Shown here: piece after piece, positions 15,862 through 24,798 of the stretch
Numbering within the stretch: the stretch's first letter is position 1
Layout of the letters: the number at the start of each line of letters is the position of its first letter
Source of the DNA: Fibrobacter sp.
Lineage (GTDB): Bacteria > Fibrobacterota > Fibrobacteria > Fibrobacterales > Fibrobacteraceae
Length of the DNA stretch: 64,000 bases
Direction of reading: 5' to 3'
Assembly (NCBI GenBank): GCA_024399035.1
Contig: JAKSID010000013.1
Coordinates: 1 to 64,000, forward strand
Notes under the pieces: model-generated
Told to the model about the DNA's origin: nothing
The model's database searches: none
What the model saw: only the letters and a program-made list of their open reading frames with translations
Position numbers and translations under genes: made by a program

Positions 15862-17679
15862 TTACTTCACGCGAGTGGTGAACATACGACCGTTGCTCTG
15901 CTTCAGCATGTAGACACCAGCCTTGTTGAACTGAGCCTTGAGAGCATCCTTCAAGGAAGCACCGTTTGCCAGTTCAATTGCACCGAGGAAGCGGCCCTGC
16001 ATGTCGAACACCTGGAAGTTCTTGCCCGCAGCAATTTCGAACTGAACACCGAGAGCCATGGAACCAGAAGAAGCCGGGGTATCGATAGTTGCAGAGGAAG
16101 AAGCCGGGGTTTCGGTGGTTGCAGAAGAAGTGGGAACAGTTGCAGAGGAAGAACTCGGAATAGGATCAGTTACAATCTCGGAACCCGGTTCTGCAGTGGT
16201 GAAGACCAGCTTGACGTCACTAATCTTAACTGCACCTGTAGCTTGTCCCAAATTGAAGGCAAACTGAGCTGCATCATCAGAATCTTTTTCCATAGCAAAG
16301 ATATATGTGTATTCCTTTTCCGTGGTGGTGATGTCAAATACCTTAGTGGCGTATGCACCCCAGGGGTCAACGGACTGCTGGAAAGAAACTTCAATCTCGC
16401 GAGCGACATCAGCGCTAGCCTTGAAGGTCAACTTGTACTTCATGCCCTTATCAAGAGCAACATTGTACTGAACAAGCTGCGGCTGGTAAGTTTCAGTACC
16501 AATAGTGGTAACATCAACCGTTGCGGTGCCACCAGAAACAGAAGTCTTTGCAGCAGAGCCGCCCCAGTTTGTACCCTGACCCAGGAACCAAGAAGATGCA
16601 CCGTTGCTTGTAGAAATCACGCTACTGCTAGGGAAATTACCATCCTTGAGAAGGTTCACGGTGGTTTCGCCAACCAATTCAAACTTGGCAACAACAGACT
16701 TTTCCTTGTCCATGGTTACAGAAACGGTTTCGGTAGAGCCGGTAGCACCACCTTCCCAACCCACAAACTTCCAGCCTTCGTTGGCTTTGGCGGTGAGCTG
16801 TACAGTTGATTTCGGAGCATAATAGTTAGCGCTGGGGCTCTTTGTCACAGTACCTGCAGCAGCCGGAGATGCAGTTACATTGAGGGCAAGTTCATCGGCA
16901 CTGCCACCGATTTTCAGCAGGTTCTTCTTAACTTTAGCATAACCCTTTGCAGTACCCGTATTTCCAGTGTAGGATTCAATTTTCATGGAAGCAACTTCAT
17001 ACAGCTTACCCATCTTCATACCAGCTTTAGCCCATTCGCTGAAGTGCTTGGAAATAGAAATGGTACCCTTGGTACGATGCTGGCTCGTATTCGACGGGAT
17101 GGACCAATACTGCTTAAAGGTGCTGGTACCCGAAAGAGAAGGCTGATGAATACGGTCGGTAGTATAGAAATCGTAGCTAATACCATCGATAACGGCAGAA
17201 CCCCACTTTTTACCGCCCTGGGTAGGATTGTAGCTTCCGCGATCCTGGACAATGTAGTATTCAATTTCATTGCTGAAACCACTGGGAATGTCCGCCTGGT
17301 CGTAATAGCCCCAGCCATAGACACTGACATACTTCACGTTGTCGGTGGAGCTCCATTCCACTTCAAATTCAGAGGTAATATTACCCACATTCTGTACGGT
17401 AACACTGGAGTTAGATCCCCAACGCTTTCCGGTACGGGCTAACATGTTGATAGTACCCTGCCATTCAACTTCGAAAGCACCACCATTTTCGTCGCTTACG
17501 TTAAGCTTCATAGTTGCGGAACCGGCACCATTCTGGCTCCAGAGTTCGTAATCATAGCCACCGGCGCTACCCATTTTCTGGGATGTGCCATTGGAGCAGG
17601 TAACGGTCTGTCCCCAGGAAATGGAAGACGAAATGGCGGCCACGGCAAAGGCTGTTGTTAAAACTTTTTTGATACTCAT
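15862..17679 (-). CDS. secreted GH11 endo-1,4-beta-xylanase with repeat module, CBM-like domain and sorting tail
   Basis: A 605-residue modular enzyme. The signal peptide ends near SISWGQ (23). The GH11 jelly-roll covers about 25-255. E140 in IEYYIVQ is the expected nucleophile and E235 in MKIESYTG the acid/base. A B-repeat-like module (about 265-335; GWKFVGWEGG) is followed by a beta-sandwich resembling CBM4/9 (about 337-500), a Ser/Thr linker, and a C-terminal tail (ALGVQF...VFDMQGRFLG...GVYMLKQ...TTRVK) like type IX secretion sorting domains. It hydrolyses xylan outside the cell. It is monocistronic with its own terminator; a perfect inverted repeat at 17765-17782 lies 86 nt upstream. The carbohydrate-binding family is uncertain. 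Confidence 0.9.
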   Translation of the reverse strand: MSIKKVLTTAFAVAAISSSISWGQTVTCSNGTSQKMGSAGGYDYELWSQNGAGSATMKLNVSDENGGAFEVEWQGTINMLARTGKRWGSNSSVTVQNVGNITSEFEVEWSSTDNVKYVSVYGWGYYDQADIPSGFSNEIEYYIVQDRGSYNPTQGGKKWGSAVIDGISYDFYTTDRIHQPSLSGTSTFKQYWSIPSNTSQHRTKGTISISKHFSEWAKAGMKMGKLYEVASMKIESYTGNTGTAKGYAKVKKNLLKIGGSADELALNVTASPAAAGTVTKSPSANYYAPKSTVQLTAKANEGWKFVGWEGGATGSTETVSVTMDKEKSVVAKFELVGETTVNLLKDGNFPSSSVISTSNGASSWFLGQGTNWGGSAAKTSVSGGTATVDVTTIGTETYQPQLVQYNVALDKGMKYKLTFKASADVAREIEVSFQQSVDPWGAYATKVFDITTTEKEYTYIFAMEKDSDDAAQFAFNLGQATGAVKISDVKLVFTTAEPGSEIVTDPIPSSSSATVPTSSATTETPASSSATIDTPASSGSMALGVQFEIAAGKNFQVFDMQGRFLGAIELANGASLKDALKAQFNKAGVYMLKQSNGRMFTTRVK

Positions 17680-17764
17680 ACTTTTCCTCTCATGGGGTTA
17701 TTTGTACACTATTTTAATTTATACTATTCTACATAAGTTGTTAAGCATGTCTGGACCAATTCCG

Positions 17765-17782
17765 TTGTAACCTTTTACAACA
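17765..17782 (-). promoter_or_regulatory. candidate operator upstream of the GH11 xylanase gene
   Basis: A perfect 7-bp inverted repeat, GTTGTAA CCTT TTACAAC, lies between gyrA and the xylanase gene, 86 nt before the xylanase ATG. A weak minus-strand promoter (TTAACA, TATAAA) lies between it and the start. Its size and symmetry suit a dimeric regulator. Confidence 0.3.
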
Positions 17783-17860
17783 TTCCAAAACATTAGTTTA
17801 CATTAAGAAAACCCGTTTTTTCGTTTAAAAAAGCCAAATCCATTACAAACAACATAATAG

Positions 17861-17896
17861 AAAAAGTCCCCACACCAACAGATGCAGGGACTTTTA
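17861..17896 (-). terminator. rho-independent terminator after gyrA
   Basis: AAAGTCCC (minus strand) pairs across 17862-17870 and 17887-17895, with a 16-nt loop and a following T run on the minus strand. Confidence 0.8.
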
Positions 17897-17924
17897 GTTT
17901 GTCTTTACAATTATCTACAACGAA

Positions 17925-20645
17925 CTATTCTTCGGAATCTTCGTGGCCTTCAGAGGGGACTCCGATCTGCTGTTCCGGCTTGTCGTCCTTCACAACGGAA
18001 TCGTCATCCACTTCCACACCTTCAACGTGGTCGAAGGTTTCCTTGGCGACCGCGGAATCGTGTTCGATGTCTTCCACGCTGGGCAGAGCGGTTGCATCCT
18101 GAACGGTGTCGCCATCATTCAGGCGGATGCACTTCACGCCGATAGCGCTACGGTTGGTCAAGCGGATGGTATCGGCTTCGATACGGATGACCTGGCCTTC
18201 CTTACTGGTGATGATCAAGTCGTAGTCGTCAGCAACGCTTTCCACGAACACTGCCGGACCGGTCTTTTCCATACCATCGGCGCTCAGGTTACGAACACCC
18301 TTGCTGCCGCGCTTGGTCACACGGTAGGAACCCGGCAGAGAACGCTTACCAAAGCCGTTTTCGGTAATGGTCACAATCTTGTTGCCTTCCTTGAGCCAGA
18401 TGAGGGAGATGACTTCGTCACCTTCGGCCAAGGTAATGCCCTTCACGCCGTGAGTGCCACGACCCATGCTACGCATGCAGCTAATGGGGAATGTGACAGC
18501 CTGACCATTCTTGGTGGCGATCATCAGGAGGTCCTTGGCAATGGGCTGGTCAGAATTTTCGTCGGCATCATCGGAGTCTGCGGAGGCGTCTGCGGCTTCT
18601 GCGTTCTGTGCGGCAGCCTGTACTTCTGCGGATTCGTCGTCACCTTCCTGAGAAGCGTTGAATTCTTCTGCGGACATGCCCACCAGCTGGACCTTGACCA
18701 ATTCATCGTCTTCGTCCAGGCTAATGGCGTTGACGCCAGCCTTACGGGGACGGCTGAAGAGAGTGAGATCCATCTTGTTGACGATACCCTTCTTGGTGGC
18801 GAACACCAGGCAGAAGCATCCACCGAACTTGCGGACAGGCACGATAGCCTGAACCTTTTCGCCTTCGGTGAGACCGATAAAGTTGATAATGGGGCGACCC
18901 TTGCTACTGCGGTTACCTTCGGGCAAGCGGTAGACCTTGGTCCAGTAAGCACGGCCCTTGTTGGTGAACACCAGCAGGTAGCTATGGGTGCTTGCAGTAA
19001 AGATCTGGTCTACGTCATCGTCGTCCTTGAGGCCGGTACCGACCACACCCTTACCACCGCGGGTCTGGGCCTTGAAGGTATCGATGGGCAGGCGCTTGAT
19101 GTAGCCTTCCTTACTCAAGGTGATTACCTGTTCTTCTTCAGCAATCAGGTCTTCGTAGTCGTAGTCGTCAACAGCGTCTTCGATGGAAGTGCGACGTTCG
19201 TCACCGAACTTGGCGACCACAGCGTCCAAGCGTTCCAGCATAATGGCAACGCGACGTTCGCGGCGAGCCAAGATGTCCTTCAAGTCGGCAACAAGAGCCA
19301 GGAGTTCGTTGTATTCGTTTTCCAACTTTTCCAGGTTCAGGCCAGTGAGCTGGGCAAGACGCATGTCCACGATTGCCTGGGACTGAATTTCGTCCAGGGC
19401 GAAACGTGCCTGCAAGTTCTGCTTGGCTGCTTCAGTGGTGGGGCTAGACTTGATGATCTGGACAACTTCATCGATGTTCTGGGTTGCAATGCGCAAGCCT
19501 TCGATGATGTGGAGACGAGCTTCAGCCTTGTTCAAGTCGAACTGAGTGGAGCGGGTGATCACGTCGAGACGATGATCGATGTAAATCTGGATCAAGTCCT
19601 TCAGGGTCAGAACCTTGGGCAGGTTGTTCACCAAAGCCAGGTTGTAAATACTGAAGGTGGTCTGGAGCTGGGTGTTCTTGAACAGGTTGTTCTGCACCAC
19701 TTCGGCAACGGCGTCCTTGCGGAGTTCAATCACAACGCGGATACCTTCCTTGTTGGATTCGTCGCGAATGTCGGTAATGCCGTCGATGCGCTTGTCCTTG
19801 ACCAGTTCTGCAATCTTCTTACAGAGTTCAGCCTTGTTCACCATGTACGGAATTTCCGTCACGATGATGCGGGGCTTGCCGCGGCTGTCGGTTTCAATTT
19901 CTGTGCGGGCACGGAGGCGGACCTTGCCGTGGCCAGTGAGGTATGCATCACGGATACCTGCGCGACCGCAGATGATGCCACCCAGAGGGAAGTCCGGACC
20001 GCTGACATAGTTCAGCAGTTCTTCGCCCGTAATGTCGGGATTTACAGCCTGAGCATGAATAGCGTTTGCAATTTCACGGAGGTTATGGGGTGCCATGGAG
20101 GTGGCCATACCCACAGCAATACCGGTAGTACCGTTCACCAGCATGTTGGGAATGGCAGAAGGCAGGACCTTCGGCTCTTCCAAGGATTCATCGAAATTGG
20201 GACCCATGTCTACGGTATCTTTTTCAAGATCTTCCAGCATGAGAACACCCAGGTTGTTCATCTTGGCTTCGGTATAACGCATTGCAGCGGCGCCGTCACC
20301 ATCGATAGAACCGAAGTTACCCTGACCGAAAACCAGCGGATAGCGCAGGGAGAAGTCCTGAGCCATACGGACCAGAGTTTCGTATACAGCGGAGTCGCCA
20401 TGGGGGTGGTACTTACCGATCACGTCACCCACGATACGGGCAGACTTCACAGTGGGCTTGTTGGGAACCACGCCAAGCTTGTGCATACTGTACATCACAC
20501 GACGGTGAACGGGCTTGAAACCGTCACGGGCATCGGGAAGTGCACGTGCCACGATCACGCTCATGGAGTAGCGGAGGTAGCAGTCCTGCATATCCTTTTC
20601 GATCAAGGACTTGATCTGGGATCCTGGAACCAATTCTTCTGACAT
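17925..20645 (-). CDS. gyrA: DNA gyrase subunit A
   Basis: A 906-residue GyrA. The catalytic tyrosine is Y124 in AMRYTEAKM. The quinolone-resistance region reads PHGDSAVYET, with Ser85 and Glu89 at the positions equivalent to E. coli 83 and 87, i.e. no obvious resistance change. The GyrA box is QTRGGKGV at the start of the C-terminal pinwheel, which supports gyrase rather than topoisomerase IV. Residues about 659-702 form an Ala/Asp/Glu/Ser-rich acidic insertion between pinwheel blades, and the C-terminus is also acidic. GAGG precedes the ATG, and four 7-nt TTAGTGG repeats lie just upstream. gyrB is not in the window. Confidence 0.96.
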   Translation of the reverse strand: MSEELVPGSQIKSLIEKDMQDCYLRYSMSVIVARALPDARDGFKPVHRRVMYSMHKLGVVPNKPTVKSARIVGDVIGKYHPHGDSAVYETLVRMAQDFSLRYPLVFGQGNFGSIDGDGAAAMRYTEAKMNNLGVLMLEDLEKDTVDMGPNFDESLEEPKVLPSAIPNMLVNGTTGIAVGMATSMAPHNLREIANAIHAQAVNPDITGEELLNYVSGPDFPLGGIICGRAGIRDAYLTGHGKVRLRARTEIETDSRGKPRIIVTEIPYMVNKAELCKKIAELVKDKRIDGITDIRDESNKEGIRVVIELRKDAVAEVVQNNLFKNTQLQTTFSIYNLALVNNLPKVLTLKDLIQIYIDHRLDVITRSTQFDLNKAEARLHIIEGLRIATQNIDEVVQIIKSSPTTEAAKQNLQARFALDEIQSQAIVDMRLAQLTGLNLEKLENEYNELLALVADLKDILARRERRVAIMLERLDAVVAKFGDERRTSIEDAVDDYDYEDLIAEEEQVITLSKEGYIKRLPIDTFKAQTRGGKGVVGTGLKDDDDVDQIFTASTHSYLLVFTNKGRAYWTKVYRLPEGNRSSKGRPIINFIGLTEGEKVQAIVPVRKFGGCFCLVFATKKGIVNKMDLTLFSRPRKAGVNAISLDEDDELVKVQLVGMSAEEFNASQEGDDESAEVQAAAQNAEAADASADSDDADENSDQPIAKDLLMIATKNGQAVTFPISCMRSMGRGTHGVKGITLAEGDEVISLIWLKEGNKIVTITENGFGKRSLPGSYRVTKRGSKGVRNLSADGMEKTGPAVFVESVADDYDLIITSKEGQVIRIEADTIRLTNRSAIGVKCIRLNDGDTVQDATALPSVEDIEHDSAVAKETFDHVEGVEVDDDSVVKDDKPEQQIGVPSEGHEDSEE

Positions 20646-20656
20646 TACTTATCCTC

Positions 20657-20691
20657 AATTAGTGGTTAGTGGTTAGTGGTTAGTGATTAGG
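20657..20691 (-). repeat. tandem 7-nt TTAGTGG repeat upstream of gyrA
   Basis: About four to five units of TTAGTGG/TTAGTGA between the surE stop and the gyrA Shine-Dalgarno. Same unit as at 4931-4964 and 50931-50967. Confidence 0.85.
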
Positions 20692-20700
20692 AAAGCACTC

Positions 20701-21591
20701 CTAAACTTGGCCACCCTCCACTAATTTTTCATTTATCATCTCATTTATTTTTTTCAAACTTTCGTAGTCGGTCTGGTCTATGCGGTGCGGGGTGATGGTT
20801 GCGTACCCCTGGTGCAACAGATAGTCATCACTATCCACAGGAGCCTTGTCCCAAAGCTTATCTCCATCCAGCAGCCACAGCTTGTCGCCAGAGCCATCGT
20901 CGGCATCCACCAGGCTGTAGTGGTCCGTAAACATTTCGTGGGCCATCTTCGTGGACTTGTAGCCCTTGAAGTCTGCAGGTTTTACCTTGGGGAAGTTTAC
21001 GTTCCAGAAGGTTCCGGGCGCAATACCTTCAAAAAGGCGATCCTTGACCACACGTACCGCAAAGTCCACGGCAGTCTGGAGCAGGTCTCCCCCGCAACCG
21101 CGGAGGGAAAGTGCAACGCCAGGAACACCCCAGAGGGCCGCCTCGCGAGCTCCGGCAACCGTACCGGAGTACAAGGACGAGACACCGGAATTTTCACCAA
21201 CGTTCACGCCGGAGAAACAGACGTCAAATTCACCTGCGGCAGAGCTTACACCAGTGCAGCCTTCGGGTTCTAAAGAAAGCCCGAATTTTGCGAAATGACC
21301 AAGGGCAAACTTGGCGCAATCTGCAGGAGTGCCGGACACGGAATAGAATTCATAAGGCCAGGCTTTTGTACCGTCGGTAGCCACGGGAGTGGTTTCATCC
21401 ACGGGCACCTGTTTAACGCGCAAACCTCTGCGCACGGTAAAGGCCTGACTGACCCCGCTCTGCTCCGTTTCGGGGGCAAAAACGAACACATCAGCCACCT
21501 TGGACAAGGCAGCCGCAAGAGCGCGCAGATTGCCGCTCTTAAACCCATCGTCGTTTACGATGAGAACTCGTGTTCTAGGGGTATTTTGCAT
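20701..21591 (-). CDS. surE: 5'-nucleotidase SurE (survival protein E)
   Basis: A 296-residue protein. IVNDDGFKSGNL gives the metal-binding Asp pair, EQSGVSQAFT the loop, and FSGVNVGENSGVSSLYSGTVAGAREAA (read in parts) the core SurE motif. It dephosphorylates nucleoside monophosphates in a divalent-metal-dependent way. It lies upstream of gyrA, with a 55-nt repeat-filled gap. No Shine-Dalgarno is visible; a TATCTTT box lies at 21600-21606, 8 nt before the ATG. Confidence 0.9.
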   Translation of the reverse strand: MQNTPRTRVLIVNDDGFKSGNLRALAAALSKVADVFVFAPETEQSGVSQAFTVRRGLRVKQVPVDETTPVATDGTKAWPYEFYSVSGTPADCAKFALGHFAKFGLSLEPEGCTGVSSAAGEFDVCFSGVNVGENSGVSSLYSGTVAGAREAALWGVPGVALSLRGCGGDLLQTAVDFAVRVVKDRLFEGIAPGTFWNVNFPKVKPADFKGYKSTKMAHEMFTDHYSLVDADDGSGDKLWLLDGDKLWDKAPVDSDDYLLHQGYATITPHRIDQTDYESLKKINEMINEKLVEGGQV

Positions 21592-21704
21592 GCTTTTATA
21601 AAGATAGAAAAAAGCGAATCAGCTACTTCAAAAGCTGGCAAAAAAAGCGCCCATTTTGGGGTGTTTTTAGGGGTGTTTTTTTGAGAAAACTAGAACGCAA
21701 ACTT

Positions 21705-22844
21705 TTATCTAAAATTTTTGACTTGAACGCCCTTGAATTCAAAACTTTCTTTGCCTGCGTAAATGACCGTTTTTTCTCCACACATTTCGGGATATTCCTT
21801 TTCAAAAACACCAAAGTTTTTGACGAATTCCGAATTGAAGGTTTCCGAAGACTTTATTTCAAAAGGAATCAAGGTTCTTCCCGATTCTTCAACAAGGTCA
21901 ATTTCCTTGCCGTCGCTGGTTCTATAATACCAGAAATTTTTCTGCTCCGCACAATTAAACGAGCGCTTCATTCTTTCAAGAATCACAAAGTTTTCAAAAA
22001 GATTGCCTCGCAAGGGATCGCGGTTTAATTGCGACTCCTCGGCAATTCCTAGCAAGGCGCATGCAAGCCCAGTATCGTAGAAATAGAACTTGGGCGATTT
22101 TATCAAGCGTTTAGTCCTATTCATGTACCACGGATTCAATGTGAAACCGATAAACGAAGCTTCAAGAATCGACAGCCATTCCTTCGCTGTCCTAACATTG
22201 ATTCCGCAATCGTTAGAAAGGGAAGTGTAATCCAAAATGGAGCCGATTCGTCCAGCGCAAAGAACAAGGAATCTATGAAAAAGAGCCGCATCCTTTATAT
22301 TGACAATTTGGCGAACATCCCGCTCAACATAAGTTGAAATGTAATTCTGGTAAAAGAAGAACCTGTCTGGGCGTTCCGTTATATAGCGGGGGTACCCTCC
22401 AGAAAGAATAAGACTGTCGATGGAATCATTTGCGTTCAGATCCTTGATTTCGTCCAAGGAAAATGGCAGCAGTTTAAGCATGGCGACACGACCGGCAAGA
22501 GTCTGCGTAACAGCTTGCTGTAATGCAAAATTATTACTGCCCGTAACGATGAACAGACCCTTTTGATTTGATTCATCCACAATCTGCTGCATATAGGATA
22601 GCAAATGGGGAACATTTTGAATCTCATCAAGAATAGCCCCATTGGGGATACTTTTGAAGAACCCCCGGGGATCCTGCAAAGCTCTTTCCCTGGTGTCAGG
22701 ATTTTCTAGAGAAATGTAGGGTTTGTCGGCGAAAGTGTCGCGACAAAGAGTAGTTTTTCCGGATTGCCTGGGACCATGAACCAGAACGACCGGGTATTGC
22801 GAAGCAGACTTTAACAGGAAGTCTTTGATTTGGCGCCTAATCAT
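21705..22844 (-). CDS. AAA_14 / DUF4143 ATP-binding protein
   Basis: A 379-residue protein of the AAA_14 plus DUF4143 family. Walker A is HGPRQSGKTT (24-33), Walker B-like is GAILDEIQN, sensor-like is FIVTGSNNF, and the C-terminal segment FYDTGLACALLG...FENFVI is typical of DUF4143. Family members are common, often horizontally acquired, and their role is unknown. The gene is more AT-rich than its neighbours and stands alone. No Shine-Dalgarno is present; a TATATTTA box lies 4 nt before the ATG. Confidence 0.85.
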   Translation of the reverse strand: MIRRQIKDFLLKSASQYPVVLVHGPRQSGKTTLCRDTFADKPYISLENPDTRERALQDPRGFFKSIPNGAILDEIQNVPHLLSYMQQIVDESNQKGLFIVTGSNNFALQQAVTQTLAGRVAMLKLLPFSLDEIKDLNANDSIDSLILSGGYPRYITERPDRFFFYQNYISTYVERDVRQIVNIKDAALFHRFLVLCAGRIGSILDYTSLSNDCGINVRTAKEWLSILEASFIGFTLNPWYMNRTKRLIKSPKFYFYDTGLACALLGIAEESQLNRDPLRGNLFENFVILERMKRSFNCAEQKNFWYYRTSDGKEIDLVEESGRTLIPFEIKSSETFNSEFVKNFGVFEKEYPEMCGEKTVIYAGKESFEFKGVQVKNFR

Positions 22845-22962
22845 GCCCTAAATATAAGTTTTGTAAAAATGGTAGTCAAGTACACTTTTTGCAAAACCTT
22901 CAAATAAAGCATACGATTTTTGTGGAATTACCTAAAAAATCAGGCTCGGTTATAAGTTTGCT

Positions 22963-23910
22963 TTAGTCCTTGAGGCAACGTACAGAAAAACCGCGCTCCT
23001 TGTCGCCGTCCTGGCCCACGCCGTTGTAACTGTAGTTGAAGGTCTGGTAACACGCGTAGCCGTTATTGAACTCAGAGGCAGACCACATGTAGGCGTAGCT
23101 GCCCTCACCGTAGAAATTGCCACCGTTGTAATTGCCACCGTTGTACCTGTAACCGGCGGGGAGCACCGAGAAGCCATACTTGTCGGAACCGTTACCGCTC
23201 ATGCCGTTATAATCATTCCAGCCGCTGGTGGATTTCAACAACGAACCTGCGGTGCTGGAACCACCGATGTAGGTGTACAGAGTGCTGTACTCCTCGTTCG
23301 TGGGCACATGCCAGCCTTCTGGGCAAATGCCGCGGTGGGGGCTATTGGGGGTACAGGTCTTGCCATAGCCACACCTGGTTCCAGCATTTACACTGAACTG
23401 GGCAGCACTATCCATCACGGCACTCCAGGTATAAAGGCGACCGTACTTTTCGCAGTTGGAAGCCTTGTTTCCGTAGCACCAGCTGGTGGAATCGGAAGTG
23501 TAACTGCTATAGCTGTATTTCACGCCCTTATAGGCATAGTTCAGGTTCTCGGCCATCCAGATCTGGGTACCTATGGTGACGGTCTTGTAGACCTGGCCGT
23601 CGCGAAGGTCTGTCAAGGTGTTTGCCGAAGCATCGTATTTACTTCCATCCTTGACGCTAGTTTCTTCGCTCGATGAGCTCTGAATGACGGATGAAGATGA
23701 AGATGAAGAACTTGATGATGCAACGGAGCTGCTAGATCCCGGGTCGGTGCCCGGGATGACACTGGAGGAAGAGCTCAGGATGACACTTGAGGAGGATTCT
23801 TCAGCGGGATTTTCATCCCCGGACGAACCATTCGCAGAAGTGCTGTCATCGCAGGCCACAAGGCCCAAAGCCAGCGCAAACGCAACACTTGTCAAGAAAT
23901 TCTTTTTCAT
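22963..23910 (-). CDS. FISUMP-domain lipoprotein
   Basis: A 315-residue lipoprotein with lipobox LGLVAC. A Ser-rich linker (about 35-85) leads to the Fibrobacter major paralogous domain: DGQVYKTVTIGTQIWMAENL, CEKYGRLYTWSAVMD, GICPEGWHVPTNEEY, GFSVLPAGYR, WSASE, and RGFSVRCLKD at the end. The domain is a lectin-like fold of unknown ligand, common in surface lipoproteins of this genus. Part of the linker (VILSSSSSVIPGTDPG) is encoded by two ATGACA-end repeats. The start at 23910 has AAGGAAAT about 5 nt upstream. The second FISUMP gene at 55473-56315 is a paralog. Confidence 0.88.
   Translation of the reverse strand: MKKNFLTSVAFALALGLVACDDSTSANGSSGDENPAEESSSSVILSSSSSVIPGTDPGSSSSVASSSSSSSSSSVIQSSSSEETSVKDGSKYDASANTLTDLRDGQVYKTVTIGTQIWMAENLNYAYKGVKYSYSSYTSDSTSWCYGNKASNCEKYGRLYTWSAVMDSAAQFSVNAGTRCGYGKTCTPNSPHRGICPEGWHVPTNEEYSTLYTYIGGSSTAGSLLKSTSGWNDYNGMSGNGSDKYGFSVLPAGYRYNGGNYNGGNFYGEGSYAYMWSASEFNNGYACYQTFNYSYNGVGQDGDKERGFSVRCLKD
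23735..23792. repeat. palindromic repeats forming part of a Ser-rich linker
   Basis: ATCCCGGG (23736-23743) pairs with CCCGGGAT (23750-23757), then GACAC. A partial copy, GAGCTCAGGATGACAC, follows at 23774-23789. Both are in frame and supply the VIL and VIPGTDPG segments of the linker. Confidence 0.8.
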
Positions 23911-23961
23911 TTTCCATTTCCTTGCAAAAATTTCAGAGAGTTTCAAGAACTGCCGCTGTTA

Positions 23962-24717
23962 CTATGCAGAATAGCTTGAGCGGATCTTAAAAGCCATGAT
24001 GGCGAACGCTCCTGCCACATTCATACTGGCCTTGCGACCCGCCATGGGAATGGTCACCTTCATGGTGGTGGCGGCCATGATTTCGGGAGCGATACCCAGC
24101 TCTTCGTTTCCCAAGATAATCAGGCCCTTTTCCGGCCACGTTACTTTGTTTATATCGGGAATGTCTTCGCCGGTTTCAAGGGCGATAATCTCGTAGCCGT
24201 TTTCCTTGTGCCAGTTGATGCAGTCAAAGGGATCTTCCCAGCGCTTGATGGGAATCCATTCCTGGCAGCCGCGGGCGGCACTTTTCACAGTCACATGATC
24301 GGGGCTGCAGCTGTAGCCGCTAAGGTGTACGCCTTCCAAGCCGAAGCAATCGGTGCTGCGAATGATGGAACCTACGTTAAAGGCGCTACGAAGGTTATGA
24401 ACCAGAACCGCAAACTGGATGGGCTTTTCGTTAGGAATCTCGCGGTCGCCCGGCTCCTGTTCCAAGTATACATCTCGTTCAAAACCGAGACCGGCACGAG
24501 TGCGGAAAGTCTTGTACAGGTCGATCATCTGGGCCTGATTCTTGCCCACCAAAGTTTCTTCTGCAGGAAGTTTCATCCAACCGGCATAGGTCTCGAATTC
24601 CCTGCGGGCACGAGGAACATCATCCCCCAGCTGGAGGATAATCACGCGGAGAAGTTCCGCCATACGCTTGTTCTGGGACGTGGGCTTTGTGGCCAGAAAT
24701 TTTTTTTCTGAAAACAT
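23962..24717 (-). CDS. SPOUT (TrmH/SpoU) family RNA 2'-O-methyltransferase
   Basis: A 251-residue protein with the three SpoU motifs: HNLRSAFNVGSIIRS (motif 1), GLIILGNEELGI (motif 2) and PMAGRKASMNVAGAFAI (motif 3). It would methylate a ribose 2'-OH in tRNA or rRNA using S-adenosylmethionine. The N-terminal 90 residues are an extension ahead of the catalytic domain. The exact target cannot be read from sequence. It is separate from the FISUMP gene by a 51-nt gap. Confidence 0.85.
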   Translation of the reverse strand: MFSEKKFLATKPTSQNKRMAELLRVIILQLGDDVPRARREFETYAGWMKLPAEETLVGKNQAQMIDLYKTFRTRAGLGFERDVYLEQEPGDREIPNEKPIQFAVLVHNLRSAFNVGSIIRSTDCFGLEGVHLSGYSCSPDHVTVKSAARGCQEWIPIKRWEDPFDCINWHKENGYEIIALETGEDIPDINKVTWPEKGLIILGNEELGIAPEIMAATTMKVTIPMAGRKASMNVAGAFAIMAFKIRSSYSA

Positions 24718-24724
24718 ATAGCTA

Positions 24725-24751
24725 GATCCTTCGCTCCGCTCAGGATGACAC
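24725..24751. repeat. intergenic AGGATGACAC-end repeat
   Basis: GATCCTTCGCTCC followed by GCTCAGGATGACAC, an inverted arrangement (ATCCT with AGGAT). It is a shorter relative of 6626-6663. Confidence 0.75.
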
Positions 24752-24774
24752 GTGGGAGGAAAACATTTTAGAGA

Positions 24775-24797
24775 CCAGGTTCGAGGTACGAGGTTCG
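24775..24797. repeat. tandem 7-nt CAGGTTC-type repeat
   Basis: Units CAGGTTC, GAGGTAC and GAGGTTC abut the stop codon of the TolB-like gene. Same family as the in-frame array at 3871-3895. Confidence 0.6.
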
Positions 24798-24798
24798 C

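Noticed and set aside
17943..20642. A 2.7-kb open frame on the plus strand opposite gyrA
   Set aside because: It mirrors the codon structure of gyrA, has no ribosome site or recognisable domain, and the minus-strand GyrA motifs are complete.
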